Positions 1-7,102 of a stretch of 8,555 nt of DNA are shown piece by piece. The notes beneath the pieces are model-generated. The model had not been told where the DNA came from, did no database searches, and saw only the letters and a list, made by a program, of their open reading frames with translations. The position numbers were made by a program, and so were the translations under genes. The stretch comes from Bacteroidota bacterium (GTDB lineage: Bacteria > Bacteroidota > Bacteroidia > Flavobacteriales > Flavobacteriaceae). Within the stretch, counting starts at the first letter, position 1. The number at the start of each line of letters is the position of its first letter. Location: contig JAEWKB010000137.1 in the NCBI GenBank assembly GCA_023386255.1, positions 1-8,555 of the forward strand. The letters are read 5' to 3'.

Positions 1-351
1 AACTACTTTAAATCTTGAGCCTGCAAACTGTACTAAAGCATAACTCTGCTGCTTCGGCAGGTTTAGGAACTCAATGCTTTTGAGATCCTCATAATCTAAA
101 ATTGCTTCTTTATCAGTAGCTATCTGATGTATTATTTGTGTGTCTTTAAATACAATTATATTTTTAGCTGTATTGTATTTCAATAATAAAACTATAACTC
201 CCACTATAACTATTACCACTCCTGCTATAAAACCATCAGTTCCGAATGCCGCAGATGTAAAAGCAATAAAAAATACAGCACAGTACATCAGGATCTGTAT
301 GTATTTATATCGTTTTACCGCATTAAGCTTCCCAATATATAAAACCAGCAT
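1..351 (-). CDS. Small membrane protein of unknown function (N-terminal part, cut by window edge)
   Basis: An open minus-strand frame runs from an ATG at 351-349 to the left edge without a stop, giving 117 residues with no C-terminus. Seen: a short N-terminal segment with basic residues, then two hydrophobic stretches (about residues 23-37 and 43-61) separated by a short Gly-rich turn, so probably a two-helix membrane hairpin. A soluble part of alternating hydrophobic and polar residues follows, including acidic ones (EAILDYEDLKSIEF). That layout recalls small bacterial membrane proteins with a PH-like beta domain, but this is inference and no family is claimed. The frame is open back to an in-frame TAG at 423-421, so a TTG start at 417 is possible. 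ATG 351 is preferred because a TAnnTTTG box lies just upstream (374-367). The opposite-strand frame at 140-355 is Thr/Ile-rich and looks like a shadow. Confidence 0.6.
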   Translation of the reverse strand, partial: MLVLYIGKLNAVKRYKYIQILMYCAVFFIAFTSAAFGTDGFIAGVVIVIVGVIVLLLKYNTAKNIIVFKDTQIIHQIATDKEAILDYEDLKSIEFLNLPKQQSYALVQFAGSRFKVV

Positions 352-366
352 ATAGAGTAGTTTTAC

Positions 367-396
367 CAAATGTATGATTTTAACCTGCTTCAGTAA
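367..396 (-). promoter_or_regulatory. Bacteroidota-type promoter for the minus-strand membrane protein
   Basis: Read on the minus strand, TACATTTG (374-367) matches the TAnnTTTG -7 consensus fully. Nineteen bases upstream is TTA (396-394), two of three bases of the usual TTG -33 element. The predicted transcript would start only about 10 bases before ATG 351, which supports that start codon. Confidence 0.5.
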
Positions 397-436
397 GGTT
401 TTAAACCTAAAATCCAAAATCTAAACTCTGAAATAG

Positions 437-444
437 TATCTTTG
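437..444 (+). promoter_or_regulatory. -7 box of the tgt promoter
   Basis: TATCTTTG followed by CACCC is a full match to the Bacteroidota -7 box. It lies 18 bases before the tgt ATG, giving a short leader. No TTG is found at the expected -33 distance, so only the -7 element is supported. It lies back to back with the divergent promoter at 367-396. Confidence 0.6.
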
Positions 445-462
445 CACCCGTAAAAACGGAAT

Positions 463-1593
463 ATGAAATTTGATTTAGTTACTAAAGATCCTCTTTCCAA
501 AGCCCGTGCCGGCAGCATCACTACCGATCACGGCACCATACAAACCCCTATCTTTATGCCTGTAGGCACGGTAGCATCGGTTAAAGGTGTGCACCAAAGG
601 GAGTTAAAGGAAGAGATCAACCCTGATATTATTTTAGGTAATACCTATCACTTATACCTTCGCCCGCAAACCGATATTTTGGAAAAAGCAGGCGGATTGC
701 ACAAGTTCATGAACTGGGACCGCAACATCCTTACCGATAGCGGGGGCTACCAGGTATATTCGCTTTCAGCCAACAGGAAGATTAAGGAAGAAGGCGTAAA
801 GTTCAAGAGCCACATTGATGGCTCATACCACTTCTTCTCTCCGGAAAGCGTTATGGAAATTCAGCGTACCATAGGTGCCGACATAATCATGGCATTTGAT
901 GAATGTACGCCTTACCCGTGCGATTACCGCTACGCCAAACGTTCTATGCACATGACGCACCGCTGGCTGGACAGGTGTATTGCTCATCTGGAAAAACTGC
1001 CTTTTAAGTATGGATATGAGCAAACGTTCTTCCCGATAGTGCAGGGCAGTACGTATAAAGACCTGCGTGAGCAATCGGCTGAGTACATAGCTAATGCAGG
1101 CGCGCAGGGTAACGCCATAGGCGGATTATCAGTAGGGGAGCCGGCCGAGGAAATGTATGCTATGACCGATGTGGTGTGCAGCATTTTGCCCGAAGACAAA
1201 CCGCGTTACCTTATGGGTGTGGGTACGCCAATCAATATTTTAGAAAATATTGCGTTAGGTGTAGATATGTTCGACTGTGTAATGCCTACGCGAAACGCCA
1301 GGAACGGTATGCTGTTTACCGCCAACGGCACAATTAACATAAAGAATAAGAAGTGGGAAGATGATTTTTCTCCGCTTGATGAAATGGGCATAACCTTTGT
1401 AGATACCGAGTACACCAAAGCTTATTTAAGGCACTTATTTGCGGCGAATGAATTTTTAGGCAAGCAGATAGCCACAATACATAACCTTGGGTTTTACATG
1501 TGGCTGGTGCGCGAGGCTAGGGAGCGTATTATAGCAGGCGATTTTTATGCCTGGAAAGAGAAGATGGTAAAGCAGATGAGCCAGAGATTATAA
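463..1593 (+). CDS. tgt: tRNA-guanine transglycosylase (Tgt), zinc-cysteine motif absent
   Basis: Swaps the guanine at the wobble position of GUN-anticodon tRNAs (Asp, Asn, His, Tyr) for the queuine precursor preQ1, in the cytosol. The length (376 aa) is normal for bacterial Tgt and the TIM-barrel signatures are in order: TDSGGYQVYSL with Asp92 (general acid/base), FDECTPYP with Asp146, GGLSVGEP at 220-227, MGVGTP at 251-256, and DMFDCVMPTRNARNG with Asp271 as the expected nucleophile. The family's structural zinc site (CxCxxC plus a distant His) is altered: where E. coli has Cys-Asp-Cys-Tyr-Thr-Cys, this protein has Gly309-Ile-Thr311-Phe-Val-Asp314, although His340 in TIHNL is kept. From memory other flavobacterial Tgt proteins share this change, so it need not mean inactivity. 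ATG 463 gives the expected N-terminus MKFDLVTKDP. It may be read alone, since a candidate promoter precedes the next gene. Confidence 0.95.
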   Translation: MKFDLVTKDPLSKARAGSITTDHGTIQTPIFMPVGTVASVKGVHQRELKEEINPDIILGNTYHLYLRPQTDILEKAGGLHKFMNWDRNILTDSGGYQVYSLSANRKIKEEGVKFKSHIDGSYHFFSPESVMEIQRTIGADIIMAFDECTPYPCDYRYAKRSMHMTHRWLDRCIAHLEKLPFKYGYEQTFFPIVQGSTYKDLREQSAEYIANAGAQGNAIGGLSVGEPAEEMYAMTDVVCSILPEDKPRYLMGVGTPINILENIALGVDMFDCVMPTRNARNGMLFTANGTINIKNKKWEDDFSPLDEMGITFVDTEYTKAYLRHLFAANEFLGKQIATIHNLGFYMWLVREARERIIAGDFYAWKEKMVKQMSQRL

Positions 1594-1600
1594 GTTAAGA

Positions 1601-1630
1601 TTGAAGATTTCAGATTGACTTATAGCTTTT
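1601..1630 (+). promoter_or_regulatory. Candidate promoter between tgt and the permease gene
   Basis: TTG at 1601-1603 is followed after 19 bases by TAGCTTTT (1623-1630), seven of eight bases of TAnnTTTG. Spacing is right for Bacteroidota. It lies in the 64-base gap after tgt and could drive the permease-transporter pair. Confidence 0.35.
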
Positions 1631-1657
1631 GAACTTTACAACATTACAACTGTGTAA

Positions 1658-2734
1658 ATGAAACTAATAGATAAGTACATTTTAAAACGTTACCTCGCTA
1701 CATTCTTTGTAATGTTGTTCCTCTTTATTCCGATAGGTATTGTTATTGACGTATCTGAAAAAGTGGGTAAAATGATTGCCAAGAAAGTGCCTTTTCTGCA
1801 GGTGCTGGAATATTATGTCGATTTTACTATCTATTTTGCCAACCTGCTTTTCCCTATTTTCCTGTTCCTGTCGGTTATATGGTTTACTTCTAAACTGGCC
1901 AATAATACCGAAATTATTGCTATCCTCAGTTCGGGCATTTCGTTTAATCGTTTTTTAAGGCCGTACATTATGGGTGCAGCCATCATATCAGTACTTGCGC
2001 TTGTTATGGGAGTATTTTTTGTACCCGGGGCAAGCAAAGGGTTTAATGATTTTCGATATACTTACCTGAAAAGCAATCCCGAAGTGCGTAAAAACCAGGA
2101 TGTTTATAAACAGATAAGCGACAACGAATTTGTGTACGTTAACCGGTTTGATTATGTATCTAACGTGGGTTATAGCTTTAACCTTGAGAAGTTTAACGAC
2201 AACAGGCTCGAATATAAAATATCTGCTAATTCTATACGATGGGATGAATCAGACAGTACTTACATCCTCAAAGGATATATAAAGCGTACGGTAGGCCCAA
2301 TGGAAGATATAATTGAAAAAACGCCTGCGAAAAAATTTAAATTTAACTTTAAGCCGGATGACCTTACGCCAACCGTGTATGTAGCCGAAACGATGTCGCT
2401 GCGCCAGCTCAATGATTTTATAGATAAAGAACGCCAACGCGGATCAGGCAACATCAATGCCTACCTTGTAGTGCTTTATAAAAAATACAGTATCCCGGTT
2501 TCAGCTTTTATCCTCACCATAATTGCGGTAGCGGTTTCATCTATGAAACGTCGTGGGGGTATGGGGGTAAACCTGGCTGTGGGTATAGGCCTTGCCTTTA
2601 CCTTTATTTTCTTTGATAAGGTTTTTGGCACTATGGCCGAAAAAAGCAGCATACCGCCACTGTTGGCTGTATGGTTCCCAAATATAACCTTCGGTATTTT
2701 AGCTGTTTACCTCCTGCGCAATGCCAAACGATAA
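1658..2734 (+). CDS. LptF/LptG-family permease (LptG-like), lipopolysaccharide export
   Basis: Inner-membrane subunit of the type expected in the LptB2FG transporter, which extracts lipopolysaccharide from the inner membrane and passes it to the LptC-LptA bridge. At 358 aa it is the usual size for LptF/LptG (about 360). Visible layout: three N-terminal membrane segments (about residues 12-32, 53-76, 103-123), a periplasmic beta-rich region of roughly 150 residues (125-275), then three C-terminal segments (276-296, 302-322, 333-354). TEIIAILSSGISFNRFL (84-100) matches the family's cytoplasmic coupling region facing the ATPase, and NEFVYVNRFDY (156-166) matches the start of the periplasmic domain. 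The overall pattern is closer to E. coli LptG than LptF, but Bacteroidota carry more than one paralogue, so no symbol is assigned. Its last 14 bases overlap the next gene. Confidence 0.85.
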   Translation: MKLIDKYILKRYLATFFVMLFLFIPIGIVIDVSEKVGKMIAKKVPFLQVLEYYVDFTIYFANLLFPIFLFLSVIWFTSKLANNTEIIAILSSGISFNRFLRPYIMGAAIISVLALVMGVFFVPGASKGFNDFRYTYLKSNPEVRKNQDVYKQISDNEFVYVNRFDYVSNVGYSFNLEKFNDNRLEYKISANSIRWDESDSTYILKGYIKRTVGPMEDIIEKTPAKKFKFNFKPDDLTPTVYVAETMSLRQLNDFIDKERQRGSGNINAYLVVLYKKYSIPVSAFILTIIAVAVSSMKRRGGMGVNLAVGIGLAFTFIFFDKVFGTMAEKSSIPPLLAVWFPNITFGILAVYLLRNAKR

Positions 2735-3698
2735 AGTTAAAAATTACCTGCACCTTCACTTTATAGTGTTTGTGTGGGGCTTTACAGCAGTACTGGGTAA
2801 ACTTATTACTATTGGTGCGCTGTCGCTGGTGTGGTACCGCATGTGTATAGCGGTTGCGCTTATGTCGGTTTACGCGGTAGCTGTAAAGGTTCCTCTCCGG
2901 GTTACGCCAAAAACATTTGTAAAGTTTATGATTGCCGGCCTAATAATAGCTGTGCACTGGTTTACTTTTTTTCAGGCTATAAAAGTTTCAAACATCTCAA
3001 TTACGCTGGCTTGTCTGGGTACAGGCGCATTTTTTGCATCGGTGCTGGAGGCTGTAATGTATGGCAGGCGCGTGGTATGGTATGAGCTGGTTATGGGTAT
3101 AGGAGTGCTTATAGCATTATGTACTATTATTTACGGTGATTTCATCTGGGCAATTTATAATGAATGGATAAGCGGGACCTACACGCCTGCCCGTGCCTCT
3201 CAGCTGTTCAACAGCATGAACCTGGGGCGCGGCGACTTGTTTTGGGGTGTGGTTATAGCGTTGGTGTCAGCTTTCCTCTCAGCCCTTTTTGCTATTATAA
3301 ACGGCAAGTTTGCCAGGGAGCATAATCCTGTAACTATTTCACTTTATGAGCTTTTGGGCGGTATTTTCTTCTTTTCAGTCTATCTGTTCTTTACCGGTCA
3401 GTTTACAGGTAAATTTTTCACCCTTTCCGGCGATGACTGGCTATGGCTGTTCATCCTCGGGTCTGTATGTACTGCCTATGCCCAGATAGGGGCGGTGCAG
3501 GTAATGAAAACCGTAACACCCTATACTATGATGCTTACGATAAACCTGGAACCCGTATATGGGATTATTCTTGCATTGCTGGTATTCAAAGAAAGCGAAA
3601 AGATGAGCCCGGCATTTTATATAGGTGCAGTAATTATTCTTAGTCTGGTGATATTCAATGGTGTACTGAAGAATTACGGTAAAAATAAAACTAAATAA
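2721..3698 (+). CDS. EamA/DMT-superfamily transporter (10-helix)
   Basis: A polytopic inner-membrane protein of 325 aa with the two-repeat layout of EamA drug/metabolite transporters: first repeat about residues 10-138, second about 172-314, roughly five hydrophobic segments each. The WGFTAVLGKL near the N-terminus and TINLEPVYGIILALLVFKE (273-291) near the end of the second repeat are typical EamA sequences. The substrate cannot be read from sequence; relatives move metabolites or amino acids, often outward. A polar stretch of about 30 residues (140-171) links the repeats and is longer than in compact members. The ATG at 2721 lies inside the end of the permease gene (14-base overlap, different frame), so translational coupling is likely. 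An internal start would cost the first hydrophobic segment. Confidence 0.88.
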   Translation: MPNDKVKNYLHLHFIVFVWGFTAVLGKLITIGALSLVWYRMCIAVALMSVYAVAVKVPLRVTPKTFVKFMIAGLIIAVHWFTFFQAIKVSNISITLACLGTGAFFASVLEAVMYGRRVVWYELVMGIGVLIALCTIIYGDFIWAIYNEWISGTYTPARASQLFNSMNLGRGDLFWGVVIALVSAFLSALFAIINGKFAREHNPVTISLYELLGGIFFFSVYLFFTGQFTGKFFTLSGDDWLWLFILGSVCTAYAQIGAVQVMKTVTPYTMMLTINLEPVYGIILALLVFKESEKMSPAFYIGAVIILSLVIFNGVLKNYGKNKTK

Positions 3699-3707
3699 TC
3701 GTTAAGC

Positions 3708-3737
3708 TTTCTATCTCAACTGAAAATTTTATCTTTG
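3708..3737 (+). promoter_or_regulatory. Promoter of accA
   Basis: TATCTTTG at 3730-3737 fully matches the -7 consensus. A TTT at 3708-3710 sits 19 bases upstream, two of three bases of the -33 TTG. The predicted leader is about 27 bases and carries no Shine-Dalgarno sequence, as is common in this phylum. Confidence 0.55.
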
Positions 3738-3770
3738 TAAACCAAACAAAGAAACAAATCTCCTTGTACT

Positions 3771-4724
3771 ATGGAATACTTAGATTTTGAACTTCCGATT
3801 AAAGAGCTTGAAGACCAGCTGGATAAATGCACTATTATAGGCCAGGAATCGGATGTGGATGTATCTAACACCTGCAAACAGATTGAAAAGAAACTTGAAG
3901 AGACCAAGAAAAAGATATACAAGAACCTGACGGCATGGCAAAGGGTACAGCTTTCAAGGCACCCAAGCCGCCCGTACACTATGGATCACGTAAAAGCCTT
4001 AACAGGAGGCACTTTCCTGGAGCTTTTCGGCGACCGTGCTTTTAAAGATGATAAAGCCATGATAGGCGGCCTTGGCAAAATTGGCGGGCAGTCTTTCATG
4101 ATCATCGGGCAGCAGAAGGGTTATAACACCAAAACGAGGCAGTACCGCAACTTCGGTATGGCTAACCCTGAAGGATACCGTAAGGCATTGAGGCTGATGA
4201 AGATGGCTGAAAAATTTGGCATTCCGGTGGTAACTTTGGTTGATACTCCGGGTGCATATCCGGGCCTTGAAGCTGAAGAGCGCGGACAGGGTGAGGCTAT
4301 TGCCAGAAATATTTTAGAGATGGTACGCCTTAAAACCCCTATTATAACCGTTATAGTAGGCGAAGGTGCATCAGGTGGTGCGTTGGGTATAGGTGTGGGC
4401 GATAAAGTGTACATGCTTGAAAATACCTGGTACTCGGTTATCTCTCCTGATTCCTGTTCATCTATCCTTTGGAGAAGCTGGGAATACAAGGAGCAGGCAG
4501 CTGAAGCGCTTAAGCTTACTTCCTACGATATGAAGAAGCAAAAGCTGATTGACGATATTATACCTGAACCGCTTGGAGGTGCCCACTACGACAGGGAAAC
4601 TACCTTCAAAAGCGTGGAAGAATACATACTTAAAGGCTTTAATGAACTGAAAGACTTATCAACATCCGAGCTTGTGGCTCAAAGGATGGATAAGTACAGC
4701 AAAATGGGCGAATTTAAGGAATAA
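3771..4724 (+). CDS. accA: Acetyl-CoA carboxylase carboxyltransferase subunit alpha (AccA)
   Basis: With AccD it moves the carboxyl group from carboxybiotin-BCCP to acetyl-CoA, making malonyl-CoA for fatty-acid synthesis in the cytosol. Length 317 aa against 319 in E. coli. Family signatures in order: an N-terminal helical region with coiled-coil character (about 10-55), [14 protein letters not shown] (61-74), [17 protein letters not shown] (84-100), GQQKG (113-117), [13 protein letters not shown] (127-139), [20 protein letters not shown] (157-176), [15 protein letters not shown] (197-211, crotonase-fold oxyanion region) and [14 protein letters not shown] (221-234). No accD, accB or accC lies in the window, so the enzyme is encoded at scattered loci. 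It has its own promoter and a strong terminator, so it appears to be a single-gene unit. Confidence 0.96.
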   Translation: MEYLDFELPIKELEDQLDKCTIIGQESDVDVSNTCKQIEKKLEETKKKIYKNLTAWQRVQLSRHPSRPYTMDHVKALTGGTFLELFGDRAFKDDKAMIGGLGKIGGQSFMIIGQQKGYNTKTRQYRNFGMANPEGYRKALRLMKMAEKFGIPVVTLVDTPGAYPGLEAEERGQGEAIARNILEMVRLKTPIITVIVGEGASGGALGIGVGDKVYMLENTWYSVISPDSCSSILWRSWEYKEQAAEALKLTSYDMKKQKLIDDIIPEPLGGAHYDRETTFKSVEEYILKGFNELKDLSTSELVAQRMDKYSKMGEFKE

Positions 4725-4746
4725 CAGGCCTCCGGAACATAATCAG

Positions 4747-4776
4747 TCCGAAGCCTTGCAGCTTCGGATTTTTTTT
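4747..4776 (+). terminator. Intrinsic terminator after accA
   Basis: Perfect 8-base stem TCCGAAGC / GCTTCGGA (4747-4754 and 4761-4768), 6-base loop, then eight Ts (4769-4776). It begins 22 bases after the accA stop and separates accA from dnaB. Confidence 0.9.
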
Positions 4777-4800
4777 GGCTTTTCAACAAAAACCGCATGG

Positions 4801-4872
4801 TTATCAACAGCTTATAAACACCGTGTTCTTAACAATTGCTTAACGTTCCGTTTTCATTTTTAAGTACATTCG
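4801..4872 (+). promoter_or_regulatory. dnaB upstream region: DnaA-box-like pair, TTAAC pair and a near -7 box
   Basis: TTATCAACA (4801-4809) differs by one base from the classic DnaA box TTATCCACA; TTATAAACA (4812-4820) follows in the same direction 11 bases on. A second pair, TTAAC at 4829 and 4840, also has an 11-base period. TACATTCG (4865-4872) is seven of eight bases of the -7 box, but it lies so close to ATG 4877 that a transcript from it would be almost leaderless. All functional readings here are inference. Confidence 0.25.
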
Positions 4873-4876
4873 CAAT

Positions 4877-6421
4877 ATGGAAAATATCAGGAATATAAAC
4901 CCCGTAAAAGTTGATAAGGCCACTATTATCAACCTTGAGAAAGGCAAGCTGCCGCCTCAGGCGCTGGACCTTGAGGAAGCCGTTCTCGGCGCTATGATGA
5001 TTGATAAGAAGGGGGTAGATGAGGTTATTGATATTCTTCAGCCCGATGCCTTCTACAAAGATGCTCATAAACACATTTATGAGGCTATTGTACAGCTTTT
5101 TAACGATACGCAGCCTATAGACCTGCTAACGGTTTCGGCGCAGCTTAAAAAGAACGCAAAGCTTGAACTGGCAGGGGGCGATTTCTACCTGATACAGCTC
5201 ACACAAAAAATATCATCTTCGGCGCATATCGAGTTTCACTCGCGCATTATCCTGCAAAAGTACATACAGCGCAGCCTCATCAAGATTTCAAGCGAGATCA
5301 TCGAGGAATCGTATGATGAGACTACCGATGTTTTCGACCTGCTGGATAAAGCCGAATCCAAGCTATACGAAGTTACACAAGGCAACATCAAGCGTAGCTC
5401 TGAAACTGCGCAGAGCCTTGTTATACAGGCTAAAAAACGTATTGAAGAAATAGCTAATCGCGAGGGCCTCAGTGGTATAGCAACCGGTTTTAACGACCTG
5501 GACAAGCTAACATCCGGCTGGCAGCCCAGCGACCTTATCATCATCGCGGCAAGGCCGGGTATGGGTAAAACCGCATTTGTACTTTCAATGGCGCGCAACA
5601 TAGCTATTGATTTTCAGCACCCTGTGGCGTTGTTCTCGCTCGAGATGTCTTCAGTACAGCTTATTACCCGTCTCATTTCCAGCGAAACAGGTTTGTCTTC
5701 GGAGAAACTGCGTACCGGTAAACTCGAAAAACACGAGTGGGAACAGCTGAGTATCAAGGTCAAAGATCTTGAAAAAGCCCCGCTTTACATTGATGATACG
5801 CCCTCACTTTCTATTTTCGACCTCAGGGCAAAGGCAAGGAGGCTCTCTTCGCAGTACGGTATCAAGATGATAATCATCGACTACCTGCAGCTCATGACGG
5901 CTGGCGGAAACGGCAAAGGCGGTGGTAACAGGGAGCAGGAAATTTCAACTATATCGCGTAACCTCAAGGCTTTAGCTAAAGAATTGAACGTGCCGGTAAT
6001 AGCGCTTTCGCAGCTTAGCCGGGCAGTAGAAACCCGTGGCTCCAGCAAGCGCCCACTGCTTTCTGACCTTAGGGAATCTGGTGCGATTGAGCAGGATGCC
6101 GACATCGTTTCTTTTATCTATCGTCCTGAGTATTACTAGATTGAGGAGTGGGTTGATGAAGAACGCTCGCCAACGCAGGGCCAGGCCGAATTCATTGTGG
6201 CCAAGCACAGGAACGGCGGTTTAGACAATATAAGGCTAAAATTCATCGGAAGCCTTGGTAAATTTGATAATCTGGACGACTTCGGGTCGCCTTTTGATGA
6301 GCTGCCTTCAAGCATGAATGATAGCAGCAGCGCGTTCATAACCAAGAACTTACCTTCGGCTAACGAAGCCTTCGGCAGCAACATGAACAACCGAAATAAC
6401 GACGACGACGTACCTTTTTAA
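4877..6421 (+). CDS. dnaB: Replicative DNA helicase DnaB, frame interrupted by an in-frame TAG at codon 421
   Basis: Hexameric 5'-3' helicase that unwinds DNA at the replication fork; normally essential. The frame holds 514 codons before the final TAA, a normal length for this group, but codon 421 is TAG (6137-6139), so ordinary translation gives 420 residues. Before the stop: N-terminal domain (about 25-130), linker helix, then the RecA-like domain with Walker A ARPGMGKT (225-232, Lys231), SLEM with Glu256, Walker B IIIDYLQLM (332-340, Asp335), and SDLRESGAIEQDAD (396-409). After the stop, 93 codons continue unbroken: IEEWVDEERSP, then FIVAKHRNGG, whose Lys443 and Arg445 correspond to the family's arginine-finger hairpin, and an acidic tail ending DDDVPF. 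A product ending at 420 would lack the finger and should not form working ATPase sites. Sequencing error, very recent mutation or amber readthrough all fit; old decay does not, because the downstream codons are intact. ATG 4877 gives the expected N-terminus. Confidence 0.9.
6137..6139 (+). other. In-frame amber codon inside dnaB
   Basis: TAG sits between Tyr420 and the Ile of IEEWVDEE. One base change restores a sense codon (AAG Lys or CAG Gln). The complete plus-strand frames in the window (tgt, permease, transporter, accA, dnaB itself, and the small frame after it) all end in TAA, so this is the only TAG at a translated position. A GTG at 6197 could in principle restart the C-terminal piece, but it would yield only a 74-residue fragment. 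Confidence 0.95.
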
Positions 6422-6455
6422 ACATTTTTGACACTTAATTAAAATTTACGATATT

Positions 6456-6545
6456 ATGGAGGAAAACATTATTGATTACGAGCAACTTACGCAGGAAATT
6501 AGGGAAATGGTTGTAAACGGAGCCATCTTTTTATCGCCTAACTAA
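6456..6545 (+). CDS. Possible 29-residue small protein after dnaB
   Basis: ATG at 6456, TAA at 6543-6545. The sequence opens MEENIIDYEQLTQEIREMVV, acidic and amphipathic (probably one helix), then a short hydrophobic end NGAIFLSPN. I do not recognise it. In its favour: codon use looks coding, it lies 34 bases after dnaB, and a strong terminator starts 11 bases after its stop, as expected for a last gene in a unit. A TTGACA at 6428-6433 lies upstream but there is no TAnnTTTG box, so it is probably co-transcribed with dnaB. It could also be the remnant of a longer gene. Confidence 0.4.
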   Translation: MEENIIDYEQLTQEIREMVVNGAIFLSPN

Positions 6546-6556
6546 AAAAACATGAC

Positions 6557-6585
6557 AAGCACCCTCAAAAACGGGTGCTTTTTTT
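6557..6585 (+). terminator. Intrinsic terminator closing the dnaB unit
   Basis: Perfect 8-base stem AAGCACCC / GGGTGCTT (6557-6564 and 6573-6580), 8-base loop, seven Ts (6579-6585, the first two overlapping the stem). Confidence 0.9.
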
Positions 6586-6636
6586 AATGCTTTTCTTCAA
6601 TCTTTTCTTACAGATTTAGCTTCTTTTTATACTGTT

Positions 6637-6657
6637 GCTGACAGTAAGTCAGCTTTT
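6637..6657 (+). terminator. Weak hairpin with short T run, possible second terminator
   Basis: Perfect 6-base stem GCTGAC / GTCAGC with a 5-base loop, followed by TTTT then G. The T run is short, so it may be a backup terminator or simply a hairpin. Confidence 0.35.
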
Positions 6658-6681
6658 GTAACTCACTGTTAATTAGTGCTT

Positions 6682-6689
6682 TATATTTG
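6682..6689 (+). promoter_or_regulatory. Orphan -7 box in AT-rich intergenic DNA
   Basis: TATATTTG is a full match to TAnnTTTG. The nearest upstream TTG (6656-6658) is 23 bases away rather than about 19. No open frame follows, so it would make a noncoding transcript, or it is a chance match in AT-rich DNA. Confidence 0.25.
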
Positions 6690-6857
6690 TAAACCTTTTC
6701 TGTAAGAATTTATAGCTCCGTCAGCCTTTTGTTATTGTTGAGGTTTTCGTCATTTTGTTATAAAATATTTAGCTTTTCTTCCTACAATTTGTCTCCTCTT
6801 TTTCACATTTAACAGTTATTGAAAAAGCCACTTCAGCAACAACCCAAAAACCCGCCG

Positions 6858-6865
6858 TACCTTTG
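6858..6865 (+). promoter_or_regulatory. Orphan -7 box just before the repeat cluster
   Basis: TACCTTTG followed by CACCGG has the same shape as the tgt -7 box and is a full consensus match. No TTG sits at the -33 distance. The dispersed repeats begin 14 bases downstream and the next plus-strand gene starts about 430 bases later, so its target is unclear. Confidence 0.4.
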
Positions 6866-6879
6866 CACCGGAAACAAAC

Positions 6880-6903
6880 AGTCACACTGAGCCTGTCGAA
6901 GTG
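6880..6903 (+). repeat. Dispersed repeat, copy 1 of 3
   Basis: A 24-base unit with the core CACTGAGCCTGTCGAAGTG, whose ends CACT and AGTG are complementary. It is identical over 24 bases to the copies at 7076 and 7103. I recall this short sequence as widely dispersed in flavobacterial intergenic DNA. Confidence 0.85.
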
Positions 6904-6923
6904 GAGTGTTGTGCCAGGCGCTC

Positions 6924-7000
6924 GTTCCATTTCGACCGCAGGGAGAAATCTCATTAAATTTTAGATTTCTCTCTCCGCTGCGCTACGGTCGAAATGGAAC
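6924..7000. repeat. Long inverted repeat (hairpin-forming dispersed element)
   Basis: Outer arms are a perfect 15-base inverted repeat, GTTCCATTTCGACCG (6924-6938) and its complement (6986-7000). Inner arms are a perfect 9-base pair, GAGAAATCT (6943-6951) and AGATTTCTC (6963-6971), around an 11-base AT-rich loop. The right side carries about ten extra unpaired bases between inner and outer arms. The TTTCGACCG...GAGAAATCT pattern is one I recall from many flavobacterial intergenic regions. Confidence 0.85.
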
Positions 7001-7031
7001 AGATGCATATTCCGGCGAGAGTGAAGCTTTT

Positions 7032-7060
7032 CCCCTCTCGAGAGGGGTTAGGGGTGTGTC
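7032..7060. repeat. CCCCTCTCGAGAGGGG palindrome with GGGGTGTGTC tail
   Basis: A perfect 16-base palindrome at 7032-7047 followed by TTAGGGGTGTGTC. The combination resembles a third dispersed repeat family common in flavobacterial genomes (recognised from memory). Confidence 0.7.
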
Positions 7061-7075
7061 ATCAACAGCAGTCAA

Positions 7076-7099
7076 AGTCACACTGAGCCTGTCGAAGTG
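7076..7099 (+). repeat. Dispersed repeat, copy 2 of 3
   Basis: Identical over 24 bases to copy 1 and in the same orientation; separated from copy 3 by only three bases. Confidence 0.85.
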
Positions 7100-7102
7100 C
7101 CA

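Noticed and set aside
140..355. 71-codon plus-strand frame rich in Thr and Ile
   Set aside because: It mirrors the hydrophobic codons of the minus-strand membrane protein and has no promoter of its own; the minus frame has more protein-like composition and a matching promoter.
6197..6421. GTG-started 74-codon frame as a separate gene
   Set aside because: It is the in-phase C-terminal end of dnaB after the amber codon, starting in mid-domain.
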